Both the position numbers and the translations under genes were made by a program. Source: Meconema thalassinum (lineage: Eukaryota; Arthropoda; Insecta; Orthoptera; Tettigoniidae). Taken from it: DNA of 64,000 nucleotides. Positions 1-11,700 of the stretch are shown piece after piece. Under the pieces are notes generated by a model, which had not been told where the DNA came from, ran no database searches, and was given only the letters and a program-made list of their open reading frames with translations. The stretch lies in contig OX336392.1 in the NCBI GenBank assembly GCA_946902985.2, forward strand, positions 464,406,693-464,470,692, in the 5' to 3' direction. Every line of letters begins with the position of its first letter. The first letter of the stretch is position 1.

Positions 1-1090
1 ATAGTGATCCTCATCCGTGGCCAAGTGAAAGCTTCACCTATTGTTGCTTGTGTCTTGTCTAATCCAATGTGACCAAGCGTATAATGAGTATGCCACACTA
101 ATTTCCTCTGTAAAGAAGCTGGTAACAATATCCGTAACTTGACGTGATCCTCATCTATAAATTTATGGAGCATATTATTGAAGTATGAATAACTTCTCGC
201 TTGAGCTTCAATCTCTCGGTATGCTAGGATATCAGGTGTTGTCTCTCTCTTGAGGAACTTAATCATCTGCATCATCCATGGCTCCTTTTCCTGTTCCTGC
301 GGTAGCCTCTTCAGTTCTTGTAAGAAGTCTTGGTCTTCGTTTGTCAGCTCAATGTGTTGCACTAACATCTCCTCCTTCTGTGCCTCCTGTTCTGGATTTC
401 GGCTCAAAATATCCGGGATTACATTCAATTTTCCTGATATATGCTCAATTTGTAGATCAAACTGCTGCGCATAGATGGTCCATCTGTTGATGCGTTCACT
501 TACCATGGTGGTCTTAAATAAGAAAGTCAGCGCCTTGTGATCAGTGCGGATTGTTATGGGGAAACCATAGATAATACGACACCATTGTTGTAACGCGTAT
601 ATGATAGCCAGAAGCTCCAGCTCTGAGATGGTATAACTTTTCTCATGTTTTCTTAGCTTCCTGCTGATAAATGCTAGGTATGAACGGCCTGCTGTTCTCT
701 CTGCGTCTTCTTGGATAAGCATTGCTCCGATGCCCACTAAAGATGCATCTGCTTGAATTATGAATCTCTTCGAAAAATCTGGGTAACCCAGTTTGATGCT
801 ATTTGACAGTAACTCTTTCGTAGCTACAAATGACCTCTCACACTCTTCGTTCCAAAGCCAACGGTTATTCTTTTTTAGCATCTCCTGTAATGGTGCTACT
901 ACTTCGGTGTATCCTGGACAGTTTTCACGAAATAAATTTGTTGCCCCCAAGAACATCCTTATGTGCTTGACTCTGGTTGGTCGAGGAAAATTTTTAATGG
1001 CTTCAATTTTCACTGGGTTGGGTCTGATCCCCTCTCCATCAACAATATGTCCTAAATATAAAATTTCGTGCTGAAAGACGTGTGATTTTT
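1..1090 (-). pseudogene. pol: gypsy pol, distal part: RT thumb, RNase H, start of integrase
   Basis: A minus-strand frame stays open from about 1,090 to the window edge. It begins with the post-RT motif LGHIV..EGI typical of Ty3/gypsy. The RNase H carries its acidic residues in QADASLVGIGA, SELELLAI and RTDHKALTFL. The end of the frame has the histidine pair of the integrase zinc-binding region (WHTHYTLGH) and a WP motif just before base 1. This frame is offset from the RT frame that stops at 1,052; a run of A residues around 1,085-1,090 (minus strand) is the likely site of a one-base loss. It joins the upstream pol region and is truncated only by the window edge. Confidence 0.85.
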
Positions 1091-3478
1091 TAGATTGATC
1101 TTGAAATTTGCCCTTTCTAGGTTCTCTAACAACTTGCTTAAATTTTGCATGTGTTCCTCATTGCTTTCTGATGCTAGTAAGATATCGTCGACATATCTGA
1201 CAGTCATGTCTTTCACCTCTTCTGTCAAATTTCGATCCAATGCTCGGATTAGTGCAGATCCGGCTGTCTTAACTCCAAATGGTAAGCGACACCAGGTGAA
1301 ACTCTGATTATCGAATAGAAATCCAGCTAACAGCTGTGATTTCTCTTCTAACTCGATGTGCCAGTAGCTATTTGCAAGGTGGACAGACGAATATATTTTC
1401 TTCTTGTGGAACTTTTTTAGTAGATCCTTAATTAGTGGTGCACGGTCAGTTTCATCAATTAATCTGGAATTGAGGGTGCGAGCATCGAGACATAGTCTCA
1501 CAGAACCATTGGGTTTCGCCACCGCTAATATGGCGTTCAAATATGGGGTTGGAGCTTTCTTAATTATGCCCCCTCTAAGCATTTCGTCTATAATTTTTCT
1601 AACTGCTGCACGCTGCTTTTCTGGAATTAGGTAGAGTCGGCTTTTGAATGGGGTCCAGTCATCTACCTGCATAGCGTACTTGAAATTTAATATTTTTCGC
1701 GGTAGTGTATTGAATGCTGCTGAATGTTTACATAGCATTTGTGCCAAGCAATTTCTTTCTTCATCATTTAGCTTTGCCTCCCTTAATTTTTCCTTCAAAA
1801 GTGCCTCAAAACTGTCGTTGTTGCCATGTTCTTCTACTGCCATGGACCACATCTCATCTTCCAATTCTTGCTTTTCCTCCAGGAGTCCTGTGTTCGAGTC
1901 CTCTTCATCTGCTTGATTTTTCTCTTCTTCCTCAGGAATCGTCTCCAGCGTCCAAATGTCAGCATCTCTATCTAAGCCTTGGTTATTCATGTTCAGTTCC
2001 ACCGCTGATAATCCTTCCATATTTCTGAATTGAATTACATTGTTGCGTAGATCAATCACTGCTTGGTGCTCGCATATGAAATCCGCGCCCAGGATCAAGT
2101 TAACGCTCATCTTGTTCATCACCATGAATACGTGTGAGAAAGTGTGTCCTAATATTTCTAGATTCAATTGCACTTGAAATTTACATACAGCTGATTTTTC
2201 GGGAATTACTCCTCTAATTTTGACCTGTGGTACTGGAATCGTAGGTATTCTCTGTTTTTCGCTTAGAGCTTTAATTAATGCCTCTGATACTAGACATAGC
2301 TGTGCCCCAGTGTCCACTAATCCTTTTACTCTTAGTCCTTCTATTCTCGTAATGATGACTGGTAATTTCCTCAAACAATGTTGTTCCGGTTGAATAATTT
2401 CACGTGTAAAATCATCAGGAGTTGCGGCCCATTCCTCAATGTTCGCTATCAACCACTGTGTTTTGTCTGTCGTGAAAATTAGACTATCTCCTTTATCCTC
2501 GAGTACTTTTTTTTTTTTTTTTTTGCTAATGGCCCCCGTCTGCCTCTTCTCGTTCTGACTCTCGCGATGCTGTTGCGCTAATTCACTTTCTGCTCCGGTG
2601 ATCTCCACATCTGGATTCTCGCGATTTTCCATCGTCCTTCGCCAGCGATCCTTTTCCGTCTCTTGGCTGCGATGCAACTCATCTAGGTACCGTTGTGATG
2701 CCTCGTGTCTGCTCTGCCATTCCCGTCGACTGTCCTCCGTGTATCCTCGGTTCTCATCTCGTCCTCGGTTCCACGTTCTATTTTCTATTCTATCATATCT
2801 GCGATGATGATATGGACCTTCGCGACCACGCCCTTTCCATTCATCTCTCCTGTACTGTTGCGGCTGCCAGTTTCTTTCGTTCCTTGGTTCATATCTCCTT
2901 TGCTCTTCTCTTGGCAAGTCTGACCTTCCGTTGTTGTTTCCGCTCTTATGGCTAACATTCGTATTGGTGCTCTGCTCTCTAGTTTTGACTAGTTCGGCCT
3001 GGTGTACCAGCGCTGCGCTGTCACTCGCTCTGACGTGCCTATTCTGAGTATTTAATGAAGTTTCATCCAATTGACGTAAAACCTCCTCTGCTTGTAGTGC
3101 GCTCGAGACGTTTGCCGCAATTAAGAACTGTTGCACTGGTAATGGAAGCTGTTTACCAATTGTCATCACCAGTTCTGACTCCGGTGGTAAAATATCCATG
3201 TCTTTCAATCTGAGTAGCTGAGCCGAAAAATATTCTGAATAACGCGTAGGCTGTGAAGCGTGATACTTCCTGCTATACAATTCCATTCTCAGACTATGTT
3301 GTATGGACATGCTCCAATAACGGCGTAGAAATGCATGTTTGAAACTGTCCATGTCTTCAAAAGTGTAGCGAAAACTTCTGAACCAAGTCAAGACGCTATC
3401 CGCAAGTAATTTCTCTGTTACTCTGAGTTTCTTATTCTCAGGAATGTTACTGTCTATAAGGTAGTGTTCTAAATCTTT
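1052..3478 (-). pseudogene. gag-pol: gypsy gag capsid region, protease and reverse transcriptase
   Basis: The longest open stretch gives 779 residues from 3,391 and stays open upstream to about 3,478. The N-terminal 120 residues resemble a retrotransposon gag/capsid domain (LTWFRSFRYTFEDMDSFK and following). About 170 Arg/Glu/Gln-rich residues follow, then a lysine run encoded by a poly-T tract at 2,508-2,522. The protease motif is LVDTGAQLCLVS. RT motifs include LAVAKPNGSVRLCLDAR, LPFGVKTAGSAL and the catalytic YVDDILLAS. No CCHC zinc knuckle is visible between gag and protease. The frame ends prematurely at 1,052 just after the RT palm. Gag and pol share a frame here, unlike elements that use a programmed frameshift between them. 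Confidence 0.85.
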
Positions 3479-4709
3479 TAAAAAGCTTTCGGCGTTTGTG
3501 AACCATCATTATTGAATTTGCGTGGGCGGTCCTCCTGCATTCTAATTATTTGGACATACTGTGTAGTTGGGTTATTATTATTATTATTGCCAGTCGGCTG
3601 TTCAGGTGTCGAGGCGTGTCTTCTAAATGTTGGGAAACCGTCATTATTCTCGCTACCTGTGGTTGCACGGCCCGGACTAAGTTCATTCATTCCTTCTACC
3701 TGAGTCTGGCTTGTGTTGAAATTATTAGCCATACCGCTTGTCCCTTTACTGCTATTATGAGCTTTTAGTTCGAGAAGCATGTCTTGCTGTTGTAAAGACT
3801 GTATTTTTGTCTTTAGGATCTTCCGTTCTTGTCCCTCTATCTTTCCTAGTAACTGCAGTTCAACCTCCTTTATCCTTTTCTGGTTCTCTTCCATTTGTTC
3901 TATGAGTTTCTTTCTATCCTCTTTCCCGTCAATTCCAATTTGTTGGCATGTCTTGTTTATTTCTGCTCTTATTGCCTCATATCTATCTTCCTCTTTTCTC
4001 TTTCCCTCCTTCTTATCGCTTTCCAGCTGATCGAGCCTGCCTCCTATCAGTTCATTACTTTCACGAATGCTCTCTTTAAGTGCATCATTATCATTCTCTT
4101 GAATACTCCATCGTTCTGCTGAAGTCAAAGCTGCCTTGTCTATTTCCGTTCTGATCTCTGTCATCTCCCCTTCTAAGCTGTGCAATTGCTTTGCCGCAGA
4201 CTTAACCTCGCTGTCTACTCCTTTTATTGTGGCCTGGATTGCTAACTGTTCTATCTTTATCCCTTCTGTATTGGCATTACATATTTCTTCCAGTTGTATG
4301 AGTTTTGCTGCCGTCTTTTCTTCACTGAACGCTGTTGATTGCCTTAAGTTCATCTCCATCTGTCCTAACTGTGCGGTAGTCTCAAGCGTGATCTTAGCTA
4401 TCTGCTCTGCTAATTTATCCGTCAGCTGTGTATTAGTAATTGTACTTTGCTCCGCGAGTAGTGCATTATTTATCCTACTTTGTTCCGCGATTTGTTTCGT
4501 TATACGTGCATTGTTTATTTCGCTCTGTTCCGCTATCTGCTCTGAGATACGTGCATTGTTTATTTTACTCTGTTCCGCTATCTGTTCTGAGATACGTGCA
4601 TTGTTTATTTCACTCTGTTCTCTACACCCCTCTTAAATTGTTCGAATTGCTCCATTGTTCTAGCTACCGAACTCTCAATTATAGCTAGAATTTCTTCCAC
4701 TGAAGCCAT
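3478..4709 (-). pseudogene. gag: gypsy gag, N-terminal coiled-coil part
   Basis: A start ATG at 4,709-4,707 opens a short reading (MASVEEILAIIESSVARTM) that stops near 4,605. A shift of frame near 4,620-4,630 enters the main gag frame, open from there to 3,478. The protein is rich in Glu, Gln, Lys, Ile and Leu and looks like a long coiled coil, containing the 45-bp repeat described separately. It ends with an Asn-rich stretch and a PRKFNNDG segment that normally leads into the capsid domain; a second one-base shift near 3,500 separates it from that domain at 3,478. Not functional as it stands. Confidence 0.7.
4440..4628 (-). repeat. 45-bp in-frame tandem repeat in gag
   Basis: Three close copies and about one diverged copy of a 45-bp unit; the shared CGTGCA falls at 4,505, 4,550 and 4,595, exactly 45 bp apart. 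In the minus-strand gag frame the unit encodes a 15-residue repeat of the type EQSEINNARISEQIA. The repeats probably lengthen a coiled coil in Gag. Confidence 0.8.
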
Positions 4710-4989
4710 AGCAACAAAATATAACACTTATTTGAGAAGACTGGGGCATGAAGCCTCACGCACCCACCTTTTGCAATCATAAAATGAGTCGCTTTATCCC
4801 AATCTACGTTATTCCCATTAATTACTTTTATTTGCTTGAAGAGCTGCCTATTTGATGTTTGCTTTCATGAATAAATTTTCAGTGCACCCTCCTGCGTTAA
4901 TTTTAACTTCCCAGTCCTGTCAATAAAGTTCTGACATGACTTTTCACGGTTCACGCCGTCCTACAACATACATTTGGAGTTTGCTACTA

Positions 4990-5011
4990 ATTATTCAATT
5001 ATAAGGGCGCC
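4990..5011 (-). other. possible primer binding site
   Basis: On the minus strand the sequence begins TGGCGCCC, the form used by many retroelements primed by a tRNA ending in GGGCGCCA, and lies about 280 bp upstream of the gag ATG. Only the first eight bases fit; the next ten do not match a tRNA end I recognise. If real, the 5' LTR ends just right of 5,011, though the adjacent bases do not form the usual CA end. Confidence 0.35.
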
Positions 5012-6399
5012 ACAAAAACACTGCTTCTACCTCAATATGCAAAATAAACTCAGCATTTTCGACTATTTATTTTAAACAAATTCCTATCTTTACTTTCCCC
5101 TGAATTACTTGTTAATTTGGCCACACTACAGGGCGACATGATATGGTGGATGACTACCTCGTAAGACATCGCAGCAACCATCCAAGGTCTCGGTTGTACT
5201 GTCGAGTGCCCCACTTGAGCGTCACCATAATCAGGGGACACTCTACATCTGTTTACATGTCCACGACGCGGCATGTACACTTCAGTAGGCTCCGGCTAGC
5301 TACTCTCTGACAATCTCCATCACTGTGATCCACTAATTAATAAAAGAAAACTAATATGGACATGAATAACTACTACGTTATCACCCAATCCATATGTACC
5401 CTTCAGTGTTCTTCTAGGATGCCGACTCTGGCTCGTGTAGTGGTCTGTTCGGCGTGGCTCTAACTTATTCTAAACATCCTAGGAATATCGTCGAGGATCA
5501 CAGGAGGCTTAACTTAAAATCAGTATGTCAGAGAACTCCTAATAAAAATAATTTTATTCACAAAAACATCATCTCCCATTTCTCCCATCCATAGACAGTA
5601 AAAAAAACAAAATAACTCCCTTAAATTACTCTAATCAGCTTAATCAAAAAAATGCAAAAATAAATTTATCACACTGGCTGAAACCAGGAAAAGAAAAATA
5701 ATCTATTTCACTGCAGTCCACTGCTTCAAGTTCAAAAATTAACGTCAACAGACTTAGTTCATCAAAACTATGGCCTAAATAACCCAGCCATTCTATCAAA
5801 ACAAATATGTGCACTCATGTTTATAACTTGAAAAATTGGTTTCTGGGAGCTCGGACATGTTTTCTCGTACAATCATCATCCTTCCTCACAAGAGTCAGAC
5901 AATGAAGGCAATATATTTATTCTAGGCCACAGGCATGTGTGCACTTCTAACTTAAAAACAATTAATTCTCTCAGAGCCATGACTCTGTTAATTATGGTAA
6001 AACAAACAAGTCAACATACATGAAGCACAAATAAATACTTCGGCGGCCGGTGCCCCGCGACTATTAATAAACAAACAACTATAATGAATGCACTCAAAAT
6101 AATGACAGTACGAGACGTCGCTTCCTAAAGCGGTACAAAAGAAGAAACCCTGGGAAGACGGACTACCTTCCCTCAAGAATAACAATACCATCCTCGACCT
6201 TGTGACAGACACTTTCACCACACTAACCAGCTGGGCAGGCAATAACCTTCACTGCTACTTTTAGAATTCAGACGGCTGGCCGTGGCCCTATACCTGCTTC
6301 CTAAGACTCTCTTTGACTACCTGGGGTTCGAGCTGTACAATTACCTTTCCGACGGAGCTAAAGCGCACTCTCATCAGACAATGAACTCAATCATTTCAC
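5012..6399. other. non-coding region, possibly LTR or 5' flank of the gypsy element
   Basis: No coding frame of interest. It is AT-rich with scattered stops in all frames. Its position upstream of gag makes an LTR plausible, but no TG...CA boundaries or second copy are available to prove it. Confidence 0.3.
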
Positions 6400-6787
6400 T
6401 CACCATTTATAGCATCGTAGAACACGGGAATACCACCTCCGTTATTAATTTCTTTTACCATTTATATCATCGTAGAACACGGGAATACCACCTCCGTTAT
6501 TAATGTCACTTACCATTTATATCATCGTAGAACACGGGAATACCACCTCCGTTATTAATTTCACTTACCATTTATATCATCGTAGAACACGGGAATACCA
6601 CCTCCGTTATTAATTTCACTTACCATTTATATCATCGAAGAACACGGGAATACCACCTCCGTTATTAATTTCACTTACCATTTATATCATCGTAGAACAC
6701 GGGAATACCACCACCGTTTATTAGTTTCACTTACCATTTATATCATCGTAGAACACGGGAATACCACCTCCGTTTATTAGTTTCAGC
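6400..6787. repeat. 55-bp tandem repeat, seven copies
   Basis: The unit contains CGTAGAACACGGGAATACCA followed by CCTCCGTTATTAATTTCACTTACCATTTATATCAT. Unit starts fall at 6,416, 6,471, 6,526, 6,581, 6,636, 6,691 and 6,747: period 55, with one 56-bp unit. Copies differ at only a few positions. No coding frame runs through the array. It may lie in the LTR or leader of the neighbouring gypsy element or be an independent minisatellite. Confidence 0.9.
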
Positions 6788-8620
6788 TCAACCCAGGATC
6801 AACTCTCAACCTTTTCTGAAGATTACATTATCATCCAGCCATTTGTCTTACCTTTCTTTACCTTAGTGTGCTCATCAATTACCGTACTTACTATTCACAT
6901 AATTTCAGTGTCATTACTGGTCTTGTCACAATATCGAGCTGTCTTCCCCATATTAGCATTTACGTTAATATCGTGCATAAGCACTATCAAACCAATTATT
7001 CCCTTAATTGTGCATTCAGCAAAAATTACTGATACTCAAACAAAACATATTTAAACAAAATTTTGATGCTCATATACTATTTACGTTATAAAACACACAA
7101 AAAATAATCATTACTGATAAATACACAAATCTACACAAAACATGCCTGCTATGCCTAAAATATCTATTTTATCATAATTGCTTATGATCGAGATAAACTT
7201 ATCCGATCCCCATGATGGGATACGTTATGGCAAACATGCCCCATACAATCTTTTACTATCTCGTATACATCCTGATGATGTTCTGGTCCTTGTTATCAGT
7301 CTTCTGGATCAGTTGGTTCATCTTGCAAGGAGGATAATTTACACACGGTTTCCAAAATTCACCAAAGCAAAGGTCCACTGTGAATTATTATTATTATCAC
7401 AATGCACGGTTCTCGCATTTGAAGCTCCTACCTCCTACAGCTATCATCAACCTACTTAGTTCAGCTGATAGTTCAATAGCTTCCTAGATCACTGATTTAG
7501 CTACTAATAGCTCGTGCGGCTATCCCTATCATTATAACTGCGTACTGCCACGGTATGCACTTTTCTAATTCGCACTCGCGAATACTTAGCGATATTCAAA
7601 TTCCAAAGGTATAACTGTTTCTACTTATAAAACTTGTATAAATTATCACTTTTCTGACGGCTACGGGGTTAGGCTTCCGCCTCCACAGCGCCCCGAGTAA
7701 GAAACTTATGAGAACTTGTAAAATTTATTAATATTCTTGTTGCTTCAAGCGCGGGCTTCCGCCTCCACAGCGCCCGGAGTAAGAACTGATTTCGCTGCGT
7801 CTCCAACCATTATTTATATGATTTCTCTTAGGGGGACTTGGAGTGGGGAGCTTTTAGAATTTATTTCCATAACAACACTCACATAAATATGCAAACTAGC
7901 TCCTTTGAACGTCCTCATTTCTAATGTCTCAATGACTTCTTTTTATCCAAAATCCGATCGTTGGATCCTTGTATAATGAGCTCCGTAATTTCCTTCATTG
8001 TTCCTTAATTTCGGCGGGATTTGGTCGCGTCTCGCGTCCCTCGCTGCTATTGGTAGTTTTAAATCCACCCCCTGATTTCATTTTAATTCTGGCAAAAATC
8101 ACAGAATGATCCAATTTAAATTTTGACGATACTTCTGAGAGGCTGGGATTGTCCCCTATACGATAGTATAATTCCTGTTTCTGTATTTTAATTACTGCTC
8201 CAATTCCTCTCAAATGGGCGGGGTTTATTTAGTGAGTGATCGTTGAAATTTTCGCATTTACCCGCTTAGTTGAAGGACCTTCGCGCGTTGTCTGAGCGCA
8301 TGTGGTATCCAGATGTTAGCTTTCTCTCCCTACCGTCTTTGTTTGCGCTGGGTGAAAGTTACTCTAAGGCACGTACGAACTTCCCTTTGTTATTCCCTGT
8401 TCAACAAGCAACATCTATTCTCACACCGGCTTTGAAATATGAATAAAATCTTGTTGGAACAAATATGTAGAATTTATGCAATCACAGATGCATAAAGGTT
8501 ACAATATGTATATGTATATCAGTTTCTTGTGGACACGATAACTGCCGTAATTTAGCACCACTCACTTTGATTTTTTTTTACCGAATATGTATACCTATAA
8601 AACCTCGGTCGAGTTCGTTA
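6788..8620. other. non-coding, with a short direct repeat
   Basis: No supportable gene. A roughly 30-bp direct repeat, GGCTTCCGCCTCCACAGCGC then CC(C/G)GAGTAAGAA, occurs at about 7,672-7,704 and 7,750-7,782, some 78 bp apart. The rest is AT-rich spacer. Confidence 0.5.
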
Positions 8621-8624
8621 CTGG

Positions 8625-8975
8625 GCTAAATCGGTCGAAGGGGGTGAAAATGGGGGGCTTTTTTTTCGAAAAAGTGAAATATTGCTATAACTCTCTTAAT
8701 ATGTGAAATATCGAATCCGTTCAATGTTCATACTATGTGTCGGATAAAGCCCAAAAATTTATGTTTGAAGAGTTTTTTTATAGCACCAACCATTGACCAA
8801 AGGGGTGGGAAAAAGTGGGTTTTTCGGGAAACTATCATATCTCTCTTAATAGGCACAATATCAAAACCGTACAAAATGGACAATATTCCCCTAATAATTA
8901 CCTAAAACTTTTGTCTGAAAGAATTTTTGATATGACCCACCATTACGCCAAGGGATGAGAAAAATGATTTCGGAA
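8625..8975 (+). repeat. two diverged copies of a roughly 160-bp interspersed repeat
   Basis: Two consecutive blocks share the order: GGGGTG(A/G)GAAAA, a T-rich stretch with TTTTTCG, TAT(A/C)(A/T)CTCTCTTAATA, a cAATATC/AAAACCGT segment, and a final 'gaagagtTTTTTATAGCACCAACCATT' or 'AATTTTTGATATGACCCACCATT'. This looks like an old dimeric or tandem repeat. Class unknown. Confidence 0.5.
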
Positions 8976-9107
8976 TTATAAGAAAATGCCAAGAGCTATC
9001 AGAGGTTGCCATGGCAACACTACTAAATTGATGAGTGATGAGCCATCAGACGTTGCCAAGATAACGCACTTGCACGAGATCATATTCAGATTTCCATCTG
9101 GCTAAGT

Positions 9108-9290
9108 GTGAAGCGGTTTCGGTGACGTAACTGGTAGCATGCTGAATGTCTATGCCCAAGGTCGCGAGTTCAAAGCCGGCCAAAGTCGTCGGATTTTCTA
9201 AGAGCGCTAAAAATCCCTCAGTATGCTTTCCTTTTGGAGGGGAAGTTCCAACGTTCGTTGCGAGTTGATGGTTGCGGTGGCATCTAGTAG
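9108..9290 (+). mobile_element. tRNA-derived SINE
   Basis: The head resembles a tRNA with Pol III promoter boxes: A box-like TGACGTAACTGG at 9,123-9,134 and B box GTTCAAAGC at 9,168-9,176, which fits GWTCRANNC. The body then reads AAATCCCTCAGTATGCTTTCC and TTTTGGAGGGGAAGTT, a body type I associate with widespread insect SINEs. The 3' end is not sharp. A degraded tRNA pseudogene is the alternative. Confidence 0.55.
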
Positions 9291-9802
9291 CCAAGTTCAC
9301 AGCTAGGTGTCGTTGACGGTAGTACCTGGTAGCAACAATAGGAACTACTGCTTGAAATTGACCGTCTGCAGTCCTTACCTGAATTACAGACTAATACAGC
9401 CATCCCTAAGTACACGGGGTTACATGACCGCGTTGTCGCAGCCCCTAAACTGAGGAACGAACCAAAATCTCTGCGGGAGATAGAATTTTGCGTGAAGAAG
9501 TAACAGACCGTTACATAGTTACACATCAGTGTCGAAACCTTGCATAAGGACAGTGTGACCACAAGTATAAAAATGGACCCCAAATGACAAGAAGGTTACC
9601 GTTCCCATAAGACAATAAAATGTTTAAAATAAAAATAAAATGACGAAAAACAAAGTTAATTAAGATCCAATTATAAAATATCTTCTCGCAATAAATGAGG
9701 TCTGATCCCTCTACGAAAACCTGCATATTCCGCCTATTTTCGCCCATCCCCAAGTTTGTCCGGTGAAATCTACCTCCGCCTTCCGGTGTGCCGAGAGGAC
9801 TT
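9291..9802. other. non-coding
   Basis: No coding signal or clear repeat. It ends at the abrupt start of a family B repeat array at about 9,803. Confidence 0.4.
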
Positions 9803-10666
9803 TTTTTAATCTACGTTGCATTTTGTAAGTCTTTTCGATCTAGATTGCATTTTGTGAGTGTTTTTTCAATCTCAATTGCATTTTGTAAGGATTGACGATC
9901 TAAATTGCTTTTTAGTAAGTCTTTCAATATCCGGGCCGAGGTTTTTGTGAGTTTTTTGAATTTCAATTGTATTTTGTATTTTCAACCTACTTCGCTTTGT
10001 TCAAGTAGTTAAGTGTCAATTGCAATTTTGTGGGTGTTTTGAATCTAAATTACATTTTGTAATTATTTTCAATCTAAATTGCATTTTGTAAGTATTGTCC
10101 ATCCTAATTAGAAATTTTGAATCTACCATACATTTTGGAAGCAATTTCAATTGCATTTTGTATTTTCAACCTACCCCGCTTTGTTCAAGTAGTTAAGTCT
10201 CAATTGCAATTTTGTGGGTATTTTGAATCTCCATTACATTTTGTGCGTATTTTCAATCTCATTTGCATTTTGTAAGTATTTTGATTTCACTTGCATCTTG
10301 TAGGTTTTTCGACTGTACGTTGCATTTTGTACGTATTTTGGACTTAACCTACATTTTGTGCGTATTTTTCACTCTATTCCTTTTGTGAGTATTTTCGTTC
10401 GAAATTCCCTTATGTACGTATTACCGCTCTCAATTTGGTGAGTAGTTTCAATCTAAGTTCCTTTATGTAAGTATTTTCCCTGCTACATAAGGCATAGTTG
10501 TTGGGGCTCACTGTCTATTTTATCCAAACCATTTTCGTTTCATCCATAGCAGTGAGCTGTTTTTTTTTATCTTCATCCTTTCATTTCACGCCATTTATTT
10601 CATCAGGGGCCGATAACCTCGATGTTAGGCCCCTTAAAACAACAATTATCATCATCATCATCATGT
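9803..10666 (+). mobile_element. family B element with LINE-type 3' UTR, 5' truncated
   Basis: Starts abruptly within the degenerate 29-bp array (units like TCAATTGCATTTTGTAAGTA), which runs to about 10,480. The end differs from most B elements: 10,480-10,605 matches the 3' UTR of the full LINE at about 44,155-44,278 (AAGGCATA.TT..TTGG.GCTCACTGTCT). The shared hairpin starts at 10,606, followed by an ATC/CAT tail. The same element recurs in duplication copy 2 (to about 34,144). No target duplication is seen, so the left edge may be the duplication breakpoint rather than an insertion end. Confidence 0.7.
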
Positions 10667-10689
10667 TTTACGAATAGGTTTTTATTCAT

Positions 10690-11700
10690 ACTAGGGTTGC
10701 CGAGCGCAACACGTTAAGATGTCACTGTGGAACACCTTAGTTCTATATTTTGAGTTTTTTTTATATCCCTTTTCAGGATCTTCAGTCACGGACTAGATTG
10801 GGAATGCACGTCGGTGGAAATATTTATGTCTTTTATTTCAGGTTTCTGTCAAACCCATAGGTGTGATTCTGGTGTGTGTATTGTGTCAATGTGTGTGTAT
10901 TGATTCTTCGTGATGAGGGGTAGAATGTGTCTACTGCCCTCAAATTTTGGTTGTATTTCCCCCTCCCTGTGCCCGTTTCTCCAATGCACCGACCGCTCAA
11001 TCTCCGGGGGTGCCTGTATAACAGCATGCCACGGTCTACTTGGTTTTCGTCCATGGTGCAGAAGACAAGGAATTTGTCTGGTACTTTCATGCGTTGTTGA
11101 GTTCAAGCAACGTTCAATTATGGGTACCACTTCCATCCATCTATGATGGTGTTCATGACAATAAATCCGGCAGTATTTTCCAATCTCTGCATTTACCCTT
11201 TCAACTGGATTTCCTTCTGGGTATCTTAAGGAGCTCAAGATATGCCTTATGCCGAGTCGTGCCATTGCCTCTTGAAATTCGGCGCTCATGAACTGCTTTC
11301 CGTGATCGCTCTGGAGGAACTCTGGCTTCCCTGCAGTTTGAATCACGCCGGTTTCAATCCTGTGAATTACGTACCGGGATGTTGCCTTCTGTATAGGGTG
11401 CTACATGACTAATTTGGTAAACACATCCATCGTCACCAAGATGTATTGGTTGCCCCTGGCCCTGTGCTGATTCTTGGATTTCCGTGGGAAATGCTAAGAT
11501 ATGTTTTTTTTTTTCTTGACACACACACGTATTATGTGCTATTGGGAGCACGCTTCTTCGAGACTTGAGCCATTGCTACGGCAGGCCGAGATATTTGACA
11601 CGTGGGTTGACAGATGTTGCAGATTCCACTTTGCGCCCGTCTAGGTCTGGTGATTCATCGTGTAGGCAGTCCAGCTACGACCGACTGACCCCTTAAGCTA
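10690..11700 (-). pseudogene. pol: Ty3/gypsy integrase fragment, copy 1
   Basis: The minus-strand frame ending at 10,849 encodes an integrase catalytic core: the second acidic residue in LSDHGKQF-type context (here QSDHGKQF), and the glutamate in YPEGNPVERVNAEIGKY. The first acidic residue (TMDVFTK) is read just upstream, but a TAG stop interrupts the frame near 11,403-11,405; the duplicate at 34.9 kb has a sense codon there. Further upstream, remnants of the zinc-binding Cys pair are out of frame. Only an integrase-size piece is present. Whether it belongs to the same family as the element at 1-5 kb cannot be tested, as that integrase lies outside the window. Confidence 0.8.

Larger units (their letters stand above)
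1..5011 (-). mobile_element. Ty3/gypsy-like LTR retrotransposon, partial and inactive
   Basis: Read on the minus strand, the region runs gag (coiled coil, then capsid-like), basic linker, aspartic protease, reverse transcriptase, RNase H and the first residues of integrase, which is the Ty3/gypsy order. The integrase and 3' LTR lie beyond base 1. Frameshifts interrupt the reading frame near 4,620, near 3,500 and near 1,080, so this copy cannot make its polyprotein. No envelope-type ORF is visible in the part present. The 5' LTR should lie to the right of about 5,011, but I could not define its ends because the other LTR is outside the window. Confidence 0.85.

Noticed and set aside
250..1307. 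Plus-strand open frames over the gypsy pol region, including 74-93 residue ones
   Set aside because: They are antisense to a clear RT/RNase H reading and have no recognisable features.
5012..8400. Definite 5' LTR of the gypsy element
   Set aside because: No paired LTR in the window, no convincing TG...CA ends; left as a possibility only.
9803..10480. CRISPR-like array of about 29-nt repeats (also in the other B elements)
   Set aside because: Units are degenerate and contiguous with no unique spacers, and the context is a eukaryotic retroposon.
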